This document shows positions 14,401-25,318 of a stretch of 64,000 nucleotides of DNA, piece by piece. Source of the stretch: Hepsetus odoe (lineage: Eukaryota > Chordata > Actinopteri > Characiformes > Hepsetidae); NCBI GenBank assembly GCA_017165825.1, contig CM029368.1, forward strand, positions 2,234,886-2,298,885, read 5' to 3'. The notes below the pieces were generated by a model. That model had not been told where the DNA came from, did not search any database, and worked only from the letters and a program-made list of their open reading frames with translations. The stretch's first letter is position 1, and every line of letters starts with the position of its first letter. A program made the translations under genes and the position numbers.

Positions 14401-15160
14401 AATCCAGATTTGAATGTGGTTTCAAATAATCAGGATTAGGATTTTTGGCATAATCATTCAGCCTTGGTGTGGATAAGGTCGCTTGTATATTTAAAAGGAT
14501 ATTTTTTTTTAACTCATCTGCTTTCATCTCTACAGTCAGATTAAGCAAAACTGGCCACATTTCACTGCAAACTCAAAAATCTTGGGACAAATTAACTCAA
14601 ATCTTCCATTTTAAACAGCCAGTGTGCACATCTGGAGCCTAGATCCAGTCTGGGAGACCTTTATCAGCCCAGCATGTCAAAAAGACGACTTTTAAAAACG
14701 TCTCTTCACACAGGAAACGTGCCAAACCCCGAAAACTATAAAGAAACGTTAATATTTTTCAAAAAAATTCAAAAAATGCAGCCGTTTGCTCCAACCGTCT
14801 TCCAGCGTTAGCCACCAAGCTAACGGCACCACAGCGAGTGCAGCAGCCCGTATTCAGGCTTTAACACAAATAACCAAATAAATTACGACCGTAAAGCTCA
14901 GTTTGGACCATTTAATGTGGTTTTAAGTCCACAGAATCCAAATGTTTGAGCGACTCGACCCGATATTTCGAGTCAATGCTGGTTAGCGTTAGCGAGCTCG
15001 GAGGAGGGTGTAAAACCCCCTCACAGGAAACCTGCCTTTATTTCCACAAATGTACCTCTTAAAGCGGAGGAAACCGAGAGGAAATGTCACGTACATCTTA
15101 GTGGAACCCTGAAGAAAGCCATAGTGCGCGTTTTGAGACTAAAAAGGCGAGTTAAACCCG
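8420..15160. other. Septin-7 first-intron region, no coding exon seen
   Basis: Long AT-rich intron between the first exon and the 8.2-kb exon. It contains one SINE (11336-11580), a short CA run near 9557-9570, poly-T near 10250-10264, and several GCTAACG/CGTTAGC words between 14807 and 14992, close to the promoter. I could support no other gene on either strand. Confidence 0.55.
11336..11580 (+). repeat. tRNA-derived SINE (family A), diverged full-length copy
   Basis: GGGCAGTGGTGGTGCAG head, B-box-like GGGTTTGAGTCCCAGAC, body words CCCCATCACTGCTCCCCGGG and GGGTTAAATACAGAG, and a 3' tail rich in TCACTTTCATTT. This is the same family as copies near 20.5, 25.1, 28.5, 56.3 and 63.2 kb. Confidence 0.75.
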
Positions 15161-15170
15161 TAAAACTCAC

Positions 15171-15255
15171 CCATTCTGCCTGCGAGTCCGATCTCAGCGC
15201 TCCTGCTCCTCCACACAGCCCCGCTACGCACTCGGCGCTACGACATCAGCGTAGC
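15171..15255 (-). other. septin7: Septin-7 first exon (mostly 5' UTR)
   Basis: A CpG-rich block ends on the minus strand in a strong donor (GTGAGT at 15170-15165). An ATG lies at 15174-15172, four bases before the donor. If that ATG is used, it leaves one base of a second codon, which does not fit the phase of the 7762-7660 exon unless an intermediate exon corrects it; otherwise it is an upstream ATG. The 5' edge is approximate. Assignment to septin-7 rests on strand, CpG content and the absence of another candidate gene between here and 8.2 kb. Confidence 0.55.
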
Positions 15256-15330
15256 TCCGGCGGTCTTTACGGGCGCTAGGGGGCGTAGGCGGCTTTCGTG
15301 AATAGCACCTGCTAGTCTCGCGATAGTGAG
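15256..15330 (-). promoter_or_regulatory. Septin-7 CpG promoter with TCTCGCGA element
   Basis: CpG-dense sequence directly upstream of the septin-7 first exon, with no TATA box. It contains TCTCGCGATA at 15316-15325, close to the palindromic TCTCGCGAGA element that drives many TATA-less housekeeping promoters (bound by BANP). A CTAGGGGGCG stretch near 15276-15285 resembles half of a CTCF site. Functional use is inferred from position only. Confidence 0.5.
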
Positions 15331-15848
15331 CAGCCACGCCAAGTAGAATTTCAAAAGTAGATTTTACAAACATACGTTGGGATTAACTGTAGAAATAAGA
15401 TAATAAATAAACAAGTGACACGATTATACGTATCTGCATTATTCAACACCTGAGTGGACAAGATTTAATCATTAACAGGGATGGAAAGTGTTCTAGTACT
15501 TAAGTTACTCTACTTAAGTACAGTGTTTAGTGTTTTCTACTCAAATACTGCAGATTCCTGCTGCAGGTGACCCACATAACAGGTCTGGTCACTCTTTGCT
15601 CTCCTGTAATGAAAGAAAAAGAAAAAGAAAAAAAAGGGGGAGGGGTGGGGGAGGTTACTGAAAAATATTCAGGTACACATATACCTGGATACTCTAATAC
15701 TTAAGTAATTATTTTCCTGATGACTTTTACATTTGTTTAAACAATTCTGCGAAATGCTTAACTGCGCTCTTTAGCAATCTGCACAACCGCTAAGCCATTA
15801 CAATTCATCCGTCTCCATTTCTTCCTGTCCTCTGTCCCCTCTCACATC

Positions 15849-15912
15849 CATTTACATTTACGGCATTTAGCAGACGCTCTTATCCAGAGCAGTGCTTTAT
15901 TTCCACAATAGA
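15849..15912 (-). repeat. SINE family B 3' fragment
   Basis: Contains TTTACGGCATTTAGCAGACG followed by CTCTTATCCAGAG, the conserved end of a second SINE family. A longer copy lies at 45271-45475, and others at 33385-33440, 38161-38290 and 43495-43560. Confidence 0.65.
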
Positions 15913-16194
15913 TCATCATCTTGGTAACCAGCACAGATCAGTAACTGCTGATTAGCTAGTACCACCTAAGTAACAGACGAAGAGCCCTTGTGACAAGTAT
16001 ACACCATACACTTTCTTTTTTTTTTAAGGAAAGGAGGAGCAGGGGTAGGAGAGTAGGAAAGAGAGTAGAGGTTTTAGGAAAGGAGGAGCAGGGGTAGGAG
16101 AGTGGATGGTTTGGGAGGGTTAGTCCCTCAGAAATTCCGTGAACAGGTGGGTCTTTAATAAACATAAACCTTTAATATCCATAAACCTCTGTTT

Positions 16195-16720
16195 TGTCAA
16201 GTCAAGTAGGATTTTATTGTCATTTCAGCCATATACACAGTACACAGTGAAACGAAATAACGTTCCTCCAGGACCCTGGTGCTACACATAAGACACGACA
16301 CAACACAAGACAACAGAAGACACAACACGGGGCAACAAGTGCAGACAAGACAGACAACAACAGACGGCACGACAGACAGTACATTCATCCGTGGAGGGCT
16401 GCAGTGTTGTGAAACAAAGCAGCCCAGGTAGATTATGTGTAGCAGTGTTATTGAATTATTTGTCCTTCCTCTATTACTTTTTACTTTCTTACTCTCAGTA
16501 CATTCCAGTACTTTTTACTTTACACTCTCAGTACATTCCTGTACTTTTTACTTTACACTCTCAGTACATTCCTGTACTTTTAATTTACAATTTGATTACA
16601 TTCCGGTACTTTCTTGATCAAGAGCCCTGTAACACCCAAATTTCCCATTCGTGGGATAATTAAAGATTATTCTATTCTATTCTATTCTATTCTATTCTAT
16701 TCTATTCTATTCTATTCTAA
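16195..16720 (+). repeat. LINE-like retroposon 3' region with (TTCTA)n tail
   Basis: Starts at TCAAGTCAAGTAGGATTTTA and contains GTTCCTCCAGGACCCTGGTG. It ends with a small hairpin-forming segment, AATTTCCCATTCGTGGGATA (16640-16659), followed by AATTAAAG and about ten TTCTA units (16671-16718). The same terminal segment recurs at 62109-62150 and, inverted, at 51834-51875, as expected of a non-LTR element that ends in its own microsatellite (L2/CR1-like). A 34-bp tandem repeat (TACTTTTTACTTTACACTCT type, about three copies, 16490-16590) sits inside, and a short direct duplication (GGAAAGGAGGAGCAGGGGTA) lies just upstream at 16026-16107. Confidence 0.65.
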
Positions 16721-16778
16721 ATCAACAATCATTTAAAGCCAAATCTCAGTCCTTTACTACAGAAATATTTGTGTGTCA

Positions 16779-16795
16779 GTGTTGCCCTCAGGTGG
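16779..16795 (-). promoter_or_regulatory. CTCF-like motif
   Basis: The minus strand reads GACCACCTGAGGGCAAC, close to the vertebrate CTCF core (CCASYAGRKGGC) with one deviation. It lies between septin-7 and the first XKR gene and points away from the plus-oriented motif at 17387. Sequence match only. Confidence 0.4.
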
Positions 16796-17386
16796 TCAAA
16801 TGGTGAAACTGCAACACAATGATCTGGAAAAAAGTATATTTTTTTCTCTGTGAAAATGCATTATATTTTTCCTTTATTGGCAGAAGTCAGCAAGCAAACA
16901 CTTATTGAGAATATACACAAGATACTCTCACATACCTGACTGAGTTATGAATTTTTTGTAAATGTTAAATGTTTATGAGGAAATGAAAAAGGAAAATAAT
17001 TGTACCTATAAAATTAAGAATTACTCTTCTATATCACTAAAATATGCATAGACTTAAGCATGCTAATACAGATAAAGGAATTTATCTGTAATTTAATTTG
17101 ATAATACTGAAGTATAATTCCGAAAAAGTTGCATTTTTGAGTGTTTTCTTAATATAATTCTAAGTAAATGGAATGAGTCTCTAATAAGCGCCAAATCTTT
17201 CATTTGAGCGGTTTACTTTCACATTTCTCTCCTCTAAACGGAGTGTTTTTTTAATTACAGGCGAACTTTTATTTTGTTTTTCTAAAGTTTTCTGGTCTGG
17301 GCGCGTTCCAAACGCACCCTGCTTCCTACGTAGGCCACTACCATGAAACCGTAATGGGGGCCGCGCTCTGACAGTGCTTACCGAGT

Positions 17387-17400
17387 GCACTAGATGGCCG
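17387..17400 (+). promoter_or_regulatory. CTCF-like motif near XKR8 promoter
   Basis: GCACTAGATGGCCG matches the CTCF core except at its first base. It lies about 190 bp upstream of the XKR8 start codon in CpG-rich sequence that is probably the promoter. Binding is not shown by sequence alone. Confidence 0.4.
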
Positions 17401-17588
17401 TTTGACACGCAGCCTCTGTTGCGCTCGCCCGGGAGGCTACCTGTGGATTGGGAACGGGAGAATGGGCTGTTGGTTTGTTTATTTATTTGTTTACAGTTGT
17501 TTACTCAGTCGGGGGGAGGGATGTGATGAAGTCGGAAGTTTTCTGTCGCCGAGAGTTTGTCTGTAACGAGGTAATGATGTAGAGGAAC

Positions 17589-19840
17589 ATGGAGCGGGCG
17601 AGGTTTCCCTCTTACTCGTGCCTGGACCTGCTCTTCGCTCTGACCGGGTTCAGCTCGTTCCTCTTCGACGCCGGTTCCGACCTGTGGCTCGCTTCCGAGT
17701 TCCTGCGGCGCGGGGAGCTGCTGTGGTTCGCGGCGCTGCTGGGCTTCATGCTGCTCTCTTCCGTCCTGCTCCAGCTCTTCAGCTGGTTCTGGATCCAGTA
17801 CGACAGACAGCTGGAGAACTACCAGCCGCACTCCGCGGTTCTGATCGGAGACCCGAAGCGCATCAGGCTCACCTGCGTCCTGCACATCTGTCAGCTGGGC
17901 TTCCTGCTCAGGTAAACAGGACCCAGCTTCCGGAAGGACACACTTTAAACCCAGCTTTATTCATAAAACAGCCCCAAATACCCTCCGCCTACACTTTAAA
18001 CCCAGCTTTATTCCAAAAACAGCCCCAAATACCCTCCGCTTACACTTTAAACCCAGCTTTATTCATAAAACAGCCCCAAATACCCTCCGCCTACACTTTA
18101 AACCCAGCTTTATTCCAAAAACAGCCCCAAATACCCTCCGCCTACACTTTAAACCCAGCTTTATTCCAAAAACAGCCCTAAATACCCTCCGCTTACACTT
18201 TAAACCCAGCTTTATTCAAAAACAGCCCTAAATACCCTCCGCTTACACTTTAAACCCAGCTTTATTCCAAAAACAGCCCCAAATATCCTCCGCTTACACT
18301 TTAAACCCAGCTTTATTCAAAAACAGCCCCAAATATCCTCCGCTTACACTTTAAACCCAGCTTTATTCCAAAAACAGCCCCAAATACCCTCCGCTTACAC
18401 TTTAAACCCAGCTTTATTCCAAAAACAGCCCCCAATACCCTCCGCTTACACTTTAAACCCAGCTTTATTCATAAAACAGCCCCAAATACCCTCCGCTTAC
18501 ACTTAAAACCCAGGTGAATTCAATAAACAGAGAATTTAAACTCAGCTTTATTAAAGAAACTGAATTTAAACTTCACTTTATTGCGGAAACAGAATTTAAA
18601 CTCAGTTTTATTAAAGAAAAAGCTCCCCTTAAACATTAAACTCAACTTTATTAAAGTAACAATTTAAGCTGAACATTATTTAAGAAAAAGTTCTGCTATC
18701 ACTGACCTTTACTTTCACTTTCATTTTCTTACTTCATTCACATACTTCACTTTCTCAACTTCCTTTACTCCCTTAATTTCTTTACGTTCATTTATTCACT
18801 CTCTTTATTCATTTACTTTATTTAATTTACTTAAATTACTTTGTTTACTCGACCCACTTAGATGCTTCACTCATTTACTCGCTTAAATTGATTACTTTGT
18901 TTGTTTTACTGTCTTACTTGATTACTTTTCTCCATGAAGAAGTTGGGAGAAGTTAATGCTTCATTAGTTCTACACCTTTTCTTCACTTGAAGCTTCATTT
19001 AATCATCCCAAAACCTCCCCAAGCAATTCACATCATCACCATCATCATCATCATTTTTATCATGTTCTTCATCATCTCATCATAATTTTCTTCTTCGTCA
19101 TTTTAACCATCATGTTCCTGATCATGATCACCCTCATCATCATCATCATCTTCATCATCATGACCCACTTCCTCATGGAGCCTCGTGAACCTCTTTCCTC
19201 GTCCCTTCACCTTCAAAAATGATCTACAGTCTCTGAAAACCTGATACCTTTACTCGTTTAGTTTCTGGATCAGAACCGGTTCTCCCTTCACTCCCCAAAA
19301 CTGATAAACATCTCCTTTAAGTTCCAACATTTTCTCCTGATCTCCTCTTTAGGAATGATTTTTTAAATGTAGTAAATTATTTTGGATCATTACTTGTACA
19401 GTCTTAAATTCCACTTTAATCGTCATCATCTCTCTAAAACCCACCTGTTTGTATCTTCACTAAATCCAACATTATTGGGGACATAGAACCCACCTTTAGA
19501 CCGTCTCCAGTTTTGGAGAACATTTTGGAAGTTTCCCTCACTAAACCTGACATTGCACAGGTGAGCTGAACCAGGTGCGCCTGAGCAGGGAAATCACCCA
19601 ACAGTCCATCCAGCGCCAGGGCGGGGATCTTTCTCTTCGCTGATCTCAGTGATTAGTGCTGCTCGGGCGGCATGGTGGGTTGCACTATCGCCCCCCAGCG
19701 AGAAGGTCCTGGGTTTGATTCCCAGGCGGGACGGTCCGTGTCCTTTCTGTGTGGAGTGGACATCTCCCAGTCTGTGTGTGATTCCTCCCACTGTCCAAAA
19801 AACATGCATGTCAGGTGGACTGGAGATACTAAATTGGCCT

Positions 19841-19871
<31 letters not shown>

Positions 19872-22862
19872 CTGCCCTGCGATGGACTGGTGGCCTGTCC
19901 AGGGTGTTTCCTCGCCTTTCGCCATGTGTGGGATAGGCTCCCGCACCCCGTGACCCTAATTAGGACAAGCTGCTCAGAAATGAGTGAGTGCGTGAGTGAT
20001 CAGTACTAAAGAGTGAGTTTCTTGAGGGTGTACAGAAGGTAGTTTGCACCACGGCTTGTCATTCCTCTGATCGTTCAGGGAGTGTCACTCCAGAGTGTTC
20101 GATGACGTGTCCCGAATCGTGTCGACAGCTTGCTTTCAATCAAATATGTCCGCCTGCCCTGCTGATTGGATAAATATTTGTATTAACATAATGGATGATC
20201 TCGTTACTTTCCTATTTGGTACTTATTCCAAGCAGTACCGTGTGGTCGAGCAGTTCAGGCCAGGTTTAGTTTAAAGAACAAAAACACTACTTTTTCAAAA
20301 ATGTTACGAAAAATATTAGAAATACTTAAAATAAGTATAAGTGGCGCTGGGCTTCAGTGGGAGATTTGAAGGCCGATGCTGATTTCCGACATTTTTCATG
20401 TAAATATTGGGACTAGTATTGAAAAACAGAACTTTCACGTGACTTTTATTCATTTCTGCAAGTTCGGAAGTGAGGTAAAGCAGGTCTAAACACCAGTTTG
20501 AAATATAACGGGCAGCGGTGGTCTAGTGTTTAGGGAGTCGGCCACAAAATCAGAAGATTGTGGGTTCAAACCCCTTACCAGTAGGTTGCACTGAGGTACC
20601 CTTGAGGAAGGTACCGTCCCTGTCACTGCTCCCCGGGCGCTTTCATAGCATTTCGCGGTGGTTCACCGTGTGCTGTGCTGTGTGTTCTCACAATGACGAA
20701 TAGTCACTTTCACTTTCATAGGTCGCACCTCAACACCCGAGCGATGAAGTTTCTTCCCCAGTGACCGCGTTTTCCATCCGCAGGCACATATCGGCCATCT
20801 GGCTGGGGTTCCGCGTGTGGTGGAGAGGAGAGAGGGGCTCGGAGTACGCCGTGTACCTGACCCATGATCTGAGCATGCTTCGGCTCATCGAGACCTTCTG
20901 CGAGAGCGCTCCTCAGCTGTCCCTCATGATCTACATCATGATCCGCACCAACCAAGCCAGGACTATCCAGTGTGGGTAACCACTTCTGTCCTGAGTGTGT
21001 ATGACCAGCTTTCAGAATGACAGGGTAACGTTCTTCAGAGATCGGGCAATCCCCAGCCTGGAACATGATGTAACCATGAAATGCAGGAACTTTAGCCTGA
21101 TTATGTAATATTACTTAAGCAGAACCAAGTGTTCCATCATGTGGAGGGTGTAGTAAATCTGTTTTTAGGAATAAGGGTTAAGTAATGGAAGATATTGGCC
21201 AATTTCAGAAGATGCTTCTATGAGGAACCAGAGTTGAAGAACCAGTTCATTTGCTGTTCCTGTTTTATATTACGCTCAGTAATATAATCATTTGTGTATT
21301 TATAATATAATTGTATATTAAATAATGTATATTATAATTATACAATATTGTATTCTATTCTATTGTATATTATAATAATAATGTTTTTGTCAACACTTAC
21401 TCGATTTCTTAGCCGCTTGTCCTGAGTAGGGTCACAGTGCTGGAGCCTTTCCCAGACATTTATATAAAATATAACTTTCTCAGAAACACTTACCATTTAG
21501 ACGTCCTTTTTAGGTTTTTACAGACTAAAGCCCATTGTTCACCAATCAGCTTCTGACCTCGGGCCCACTGCGCAGGCCCTATTTGGGTGCTGGACCTGAC
21601 GTGGGAGTGTGTGTGGTTCTGCTGTTCCAGATGTTCAAACACTGGGAGCCATTTGGCATATTAATAATATAGTTTACACTCTAAATAATCAACGCGTACG
21701 GTCTGGATTTAGGTTTTTAACATGAGCTCTTTATTCAAGAACTTCATTTAAGTGATCAATAATAGTTTAAAAAAATGTTCCATCGTCTGCCCTAAGACAT
21801 TATCTTCACCCTTGAGTTTTGGATTGAATCGAAGCCCGTAGATCTTCTGGAAATTGTACGTATGAGCGTTTCATTGAATTTGGCCATGAAATCCAGAATA
21901 TTTCATTATGATATTTTGCACGACATGTAACCCTCCACCATAAAGTGTCGCTTTAGATCAAAATCTCCTCCAAAATCTAGCAACCCTTTCATGTCTGTGA
22001 GGGACATCGGGACGTCTGGACCGTTGCGAAGGGTCCTGACTTGGTGTTAAGATCTTAAGTAATTCATTATTCCGTAAATCTGACAAAGCGCATGCGAGTG
22101 TAAAGCGAAACTGTTGTCTCTCTTTCAGATGTGAGTGCGATCGCTTCCACCACATCCATAGCGTGGATGTTGGTGGACTACCATCGCTCCCTGCGCTCCT
22201 TCCTGCCTGAGAAGAGCAAACTGGGCTGGCTGTCGTCTGCGGTGTACTTCGTCTGGAACCTGCTCCTGATCGCCCCCCGAGTGGTCACAGTGGCTCTCTT
22301 TGCCTCCGTCCTGCCCTGCTACGTGGCGGCTCACTTTCTGCCTCTTTGGTTTGTGTTTGTCCTCTGGGCCTGGAGGCAGGGCACCAACTTCATGGACAGT
22401 CCCGCTGGGGAATGGCTCTACAGGGCCACCATAGGGCTCATATGGTACTTCAGCTGGTTTAACGTGGCGGAGGGCAAGACCAGGGGCAGGAGCATCATCT
22501 ACCACTCGTTTGTAATCGTGGATAATGGAATCTTGCTCTTCACTTGGTGGTGGCTCAGGGATCCAGAAACGACCCAATCGTATGCACCGTTCCTGATCTT
22601 CCTCATCCCTCTCTCATACGTCGTGGGCCTCTCGGTCAAAATGCTTTATTACTGCCGCTTCCATCCGAAGCTGTGGCAGCCTGTGGAGCTGGAGGAGGCG
22701 GAGGTGGAGGACACGCCGGACGGAGGAGGGCCTTTACGGGCGGCTTCTTCCTGCCCTGAGGTTGTGAATAAGAGAATGGCCAAGCACGTCAATATCTTTT
22801 ACAGCACCGAGAAGCCTTCTGTGGCCAAAACAAATGGGACAGAAGGGACCAGGGTGGTTTGA
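17589..22862 (+). CDS. xkr8: XK-related protein 8-like, copy 1 (three exons)
   Basis: Xk-related family multipass protein. XKR8 is the plasma-membrane factor, activated by caspases, that exposes phosphatidylserine in apoptotic cells, usually with a basigin/neuroplastin partner. Exons: 17589-17911, 20784-20971, 22129-22862, giving 414 aa (human XKR8 395). Intron phases are 2 and 1. The exon-2 donor is GTGGGT at 20972; the nearby GTAACC at 20976 would break the frame. Visible features: hydrophobic helices at about residues 10-30 and 45-70; the amphipathic-looking TFCESAPQLSLMIYIM segment; and the family core in exon 3 (WNLLLIAPRVVTVALFASVL, then GEWLYRATIGLIWYFSW). The tail contains DTPD-G (residues 365-369, bases 22710-22724) where human XKR8 has its caspase-3 site, then VNKRM...NIFYS, shared with copy 2. 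The start is the first ATG after a CpG-rich upstream region. A polyadenylation signal AATAAA lies at 22936. Family secure; XKR8 rather than XKR9 rests on position next to EYA3. Confidence 0.9.
17942..18520 (+). repeat. 51-bp minisatellite in XKR8 intron 1
   Basis: About eleven tandem copies of a 50-51 bp unit (ACTTTAAACCCAGCTTTATT..., then AACAGCCCCAAATACCCTCC) begin 31 bp after the exon-1 donor. Units differ by a few substitutions and single-base indels. More degenerate CAGCTTTATTAAAGAAAC-type units continue to about 18690. Because 51 is divisible by three, an open frame runs through the first copies, but the XKR8 frame itself stops at TAA right after the donor. Confidence 0.9.
18700..19160. 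repeat. Pyrimidine-rich and CAT-rich low-complexity intron DNA
   Basis: Simple sequence in XKR8 intron 1: TTTACT/TTCATT-rich DNA to about 18900, then (CAT)n/(TCA)n stretches at 19031-19055 and 19133-19160. Confidence 0.7.
19655..19990 (+). repeat. Interspersed repeat family C, near full length
   Basis: Head GGGCGGCATGGTGGGTTGCA, B-box-like GGGTTTGATTCCCAGGC, a (GT)n run at 19845-19871, then TGCGATGGACTGGTGGCCTG, GGGATAGGCTCCCGCACCCC and a tail ending GAGTGAGTG. An inverted copy lies at 31836-32098 and a tail fragment at 21391-21455. It is a common fish tRNA-like retroposon type; I cannot name it with certainty. Confidence 0.7.
20510..20718 (+). repeat. tRNA-derived SINE (family A)
   Basis: GGGCAGCGGTGGTCTAGTGT head with B box GGGTTCAAACCCC, a TGCTCCCCGGGCGC body and TCACTTTCACTTTCA tail. 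It ends about 65 bp before XKR8 exon 2, so it contributes to the 3' end of intron 1. Confidence 0.85.
21391..21456 (-). repeat. Family C repeat fragment
   Basis: Contains CTTAGCCGCTTGTCCTGAGT and GGGTCACAGTGCTGGAGCC, which match the 3' part of the family C repeat at 19655-19990 in reverse orientation. It lies in XKR8 intron 2. Confidence 0.55.
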
Positions 22863-24900
22863 TGAGACAAAAGTTAAAAGTGGTCCTTTTCACCCTGCAC
22901 CGGGCGTTTTTCACCCTGATGGTGTTGAGTTTGGCAATAAAGAAATATCCGTAGCACAGGCAAGCTAAAATGAACCCTTTAGAGTTCGGTACAGCTTTCT
23001 CCACCCATCCATCATGAGTGTGATCGTTCTGAACACATTCTGCTGGATTGGAGAAGCTTTCCATAATATTGACTCCCTTTGAAAGCAACGGGAAACTAGC
23101 AATTTATCAAAACACACATTTAGTGCCTAATTCCTTCCAGTATTGTTGTATTTCTACTCTGTTTGTTTCACTTTATTGCATGTGTTTCATGTTTTCCAGC
23201 TTCTGTGTTTCCAGCTCGTTGACAGTTAACCTTCACCACCAGCTGCTCGTGTGTGAACGATGTAAAAAAGCCATTTCACAACATTTTTCGCGTTCAGACT
23301 TGAGTCAGTGGTTCGATCATACGAAGGAAAAGCGCCTTTCTTCTGTCCTGCTGGTGCGACTATTTGCACTCCACGGTATTAAACAACGCTGACGTTATTA
23401 GGACGTTCTAGCTTGTGCAGCTTCTTGTTAAGTTCTTTTTCTGCTTGTCCATCCTCCCAGCAGGAAAGAGTGCAAGTTAACACTCAGGACTGGGAAGGGT
23501 CACCTGGAGACACTCCAGAACTTGGATTAATATCTCGAAAGGCCTCAGGCAGACAATTAAGACCATGCGATAAAATGAACGAGATGTTTTTAATTAACTT
23601 TCTTTGCAGAGATTAAACGGAGCACTTTAGCTGATTAGGAAGTGAAGGGTTGGGAGCAGATTAACACTAATAAACTAGGTTCCTTTTTTAAAATGAGTAT
23701 TAGTAGTATTAGCACCACAGAAAATGTTAAGGACTCGTATCCATCCATTTGTATTTAATTCGACTTCATTCCTTGACGTCCTCTTATGATAAATGCCATT
23801 TTATAGTTTGCTTCTTGCGCCGAGGGCCGTGGGGGGAAGCAAAACGTGTTATTAATCATTTGCATGTTTTACTATTTTATAATTTATATTTTATATTTTT
23901 AACTTTATATTTTTATCCTTTAGAATCGAACGGCCCGTTTTGTGACTGTGCCATAGACGTTGATCTGTAAACGGGCTGTGTTCCAATTCGCTACCCTGTG
24001 CTGTACCTCGTTCAGAAATCAGATTGAAAGTCCTTGATTTCCAAGTGTGAACTGTTCAGACTCAGGATTAAACGGTCAATGTTAGCGTGAACTAAAAAGC
24101 GCTTCCGTAAGAATAGCTGATCTGTTTAAAAAAAAAATTTTTTATTTAGTATTCTTATTGTTTCTTTTTCTTATACTGAAAATTGACTGCACTACAGATA
24201 AAAAAACAAGAAAACAAACATTTCGAGCTCTTTAACTGGCCAGATTAAGAAGTGTTTCAATCATTGCAGCGCTTTTTTTAATTCGGTCAGTATTAAAAGT
24301 GGATTATTGACCTTTTAGCTGCGCTTATCTTTTATTTATTTAGTGTTTATTGTGTTTCCCCACTCTCCTTACCTCACCCTCATTCCCATCATATGAACAA
24401 GCAGCGATCGGGTTACAAATCTGGCCGTTCCAATCTCGGACACGTGTGTAGATGAGTGTTTGTGTGTGATTCTAGTGTTGCACGTCAGATTACGTCGACA
24501 ACCGGTGGACATCATGTGACCACACCGAGCTCAGCAGGGCAAAATAAGTCAACAAAATACATACATGAGGATTTAAGCCACAGCTTTTTGTGATTGTGTA
24601 TAAAGAGGAAGGAAGAACCACATCCCACCCTCATCATGTGCTTATAGTTGCTGGATTCACTTCAAAGGCCAATGCAGGCCCCGCCCACAGATACGCTCTT
24701 CCTCTCTTAGGAACGAACTAAGTTTATAAATTGCTAAATTAATTATAGTAAGTAATATATTAAGTAATTATACGAATATGGTAATTATACAGATCTATAA
24801 GTAGCCCCTGAAGCCTGTTAACGACTCTACAAAGTATCAAACGCCAAAACATTTCTGCGACGTTTTTCTCCGTCTACCCGTTCATACCCATGATACAACA

Positions 24901-25045
24901 GGGGAAGCGCTGGCCTACTGGTTAGGGAAGAGGCCCCGGGATCGGAAGGTCGTGGGTTTGAATCCCAGACCAGTAGGTTGCCCTGAGGTACCCTTGGAAC
25001 GGTACTGTCCCCAACACAATGACAAATAGTCACTTTCATTTCAAA
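24901..25045 (+). repeat. tRNA-derived SINE (family A), internally shortened
   Basis: Head with B box GGGTTTGAATCCCAGACC and a TGCCCTGAGGTACCC segment that jumps directly to CAATGACAAATAGTCACTTT, so the middle of the body is deleted. Confidence 0.8.
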
Positions 25046-25054
25046 TCCTTCAAA

Positions 25055-25318
25055 GGGCAGTGGTGGCCTAATGGTTAGGCCGTTAGCCGCATGATTGGCG
25101 GATCAGGGGTTCGAACCCCTTCCCAATAGGTTGCCCTGAGGTACCCTTGAGCAAGGTGCCGTCCCCATCACTGCTCCCCGGGCGCTTTCAATAGCTGCCC
25201 ACTGCTGCATGGTGGTTTTGTGCATGGGTTAAATGCAGAGGTCCAATTTCGTTGTGGTTCATGGTGTGCTGTGCTGTGACCTCGCGATGACAAGGGTTGT
25301 CACTTTCACTTTCACTTA
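25055..25318 (+). repeat. tRNA-derived SINE (family A), best-preserved copy
   Basis: Full architecture: GGGCAGTGGTGGCCTAATGG (A box), GGGTTCGAACCCC (B box), CTTGAGCAAGGTGCCGTCCC, TGCTCCCCGGGCGCTTTCAA, GGGTTAAATGCAGAGG and a tail of repeated TCACTTT. It lies just after another copy (24901-25045) in the same orientation. The head resembles a tRNA but is not a functional tRNA gene. Confidence 0.9.

Noticed and set aside
17505..17885. 126-codon minus-strand frame opposite XKR8 exon 1
   Set aside because: Shadow of a GC-rich coding exon on the other strand, with low-complexity Glu/Gln composition.
17618..18181. 187-codon plus-strand frame overlapping XKR8 exon 1 and intron 1
   Set aside because: Wrong frame relative to XKR8. 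The second half is the 51-bp repeat, whose length is divisible by three, so it stays open by chance.
19031..19160. CRISPR-like direct repeats and other repeat arrays
   Set aside because: The arrays are contiguous micro- or minisatellites without unique spacers, in a eukaryotic genome.
20972..20977. GTAACC donor at 20976 for XKR8 exon 2
   Set aside because: It would add four bases and break the frame with exon 3. The GTGGGT donor at 20972 keeps phase 1, as in the paralogue.
25055..25130. Possible tRNA genes at the heads of family A and B repeats
   Set aside because: A and B boxes are present but the heads continue into SINE bodies, recur in many copies and do not form a complete tRNA.
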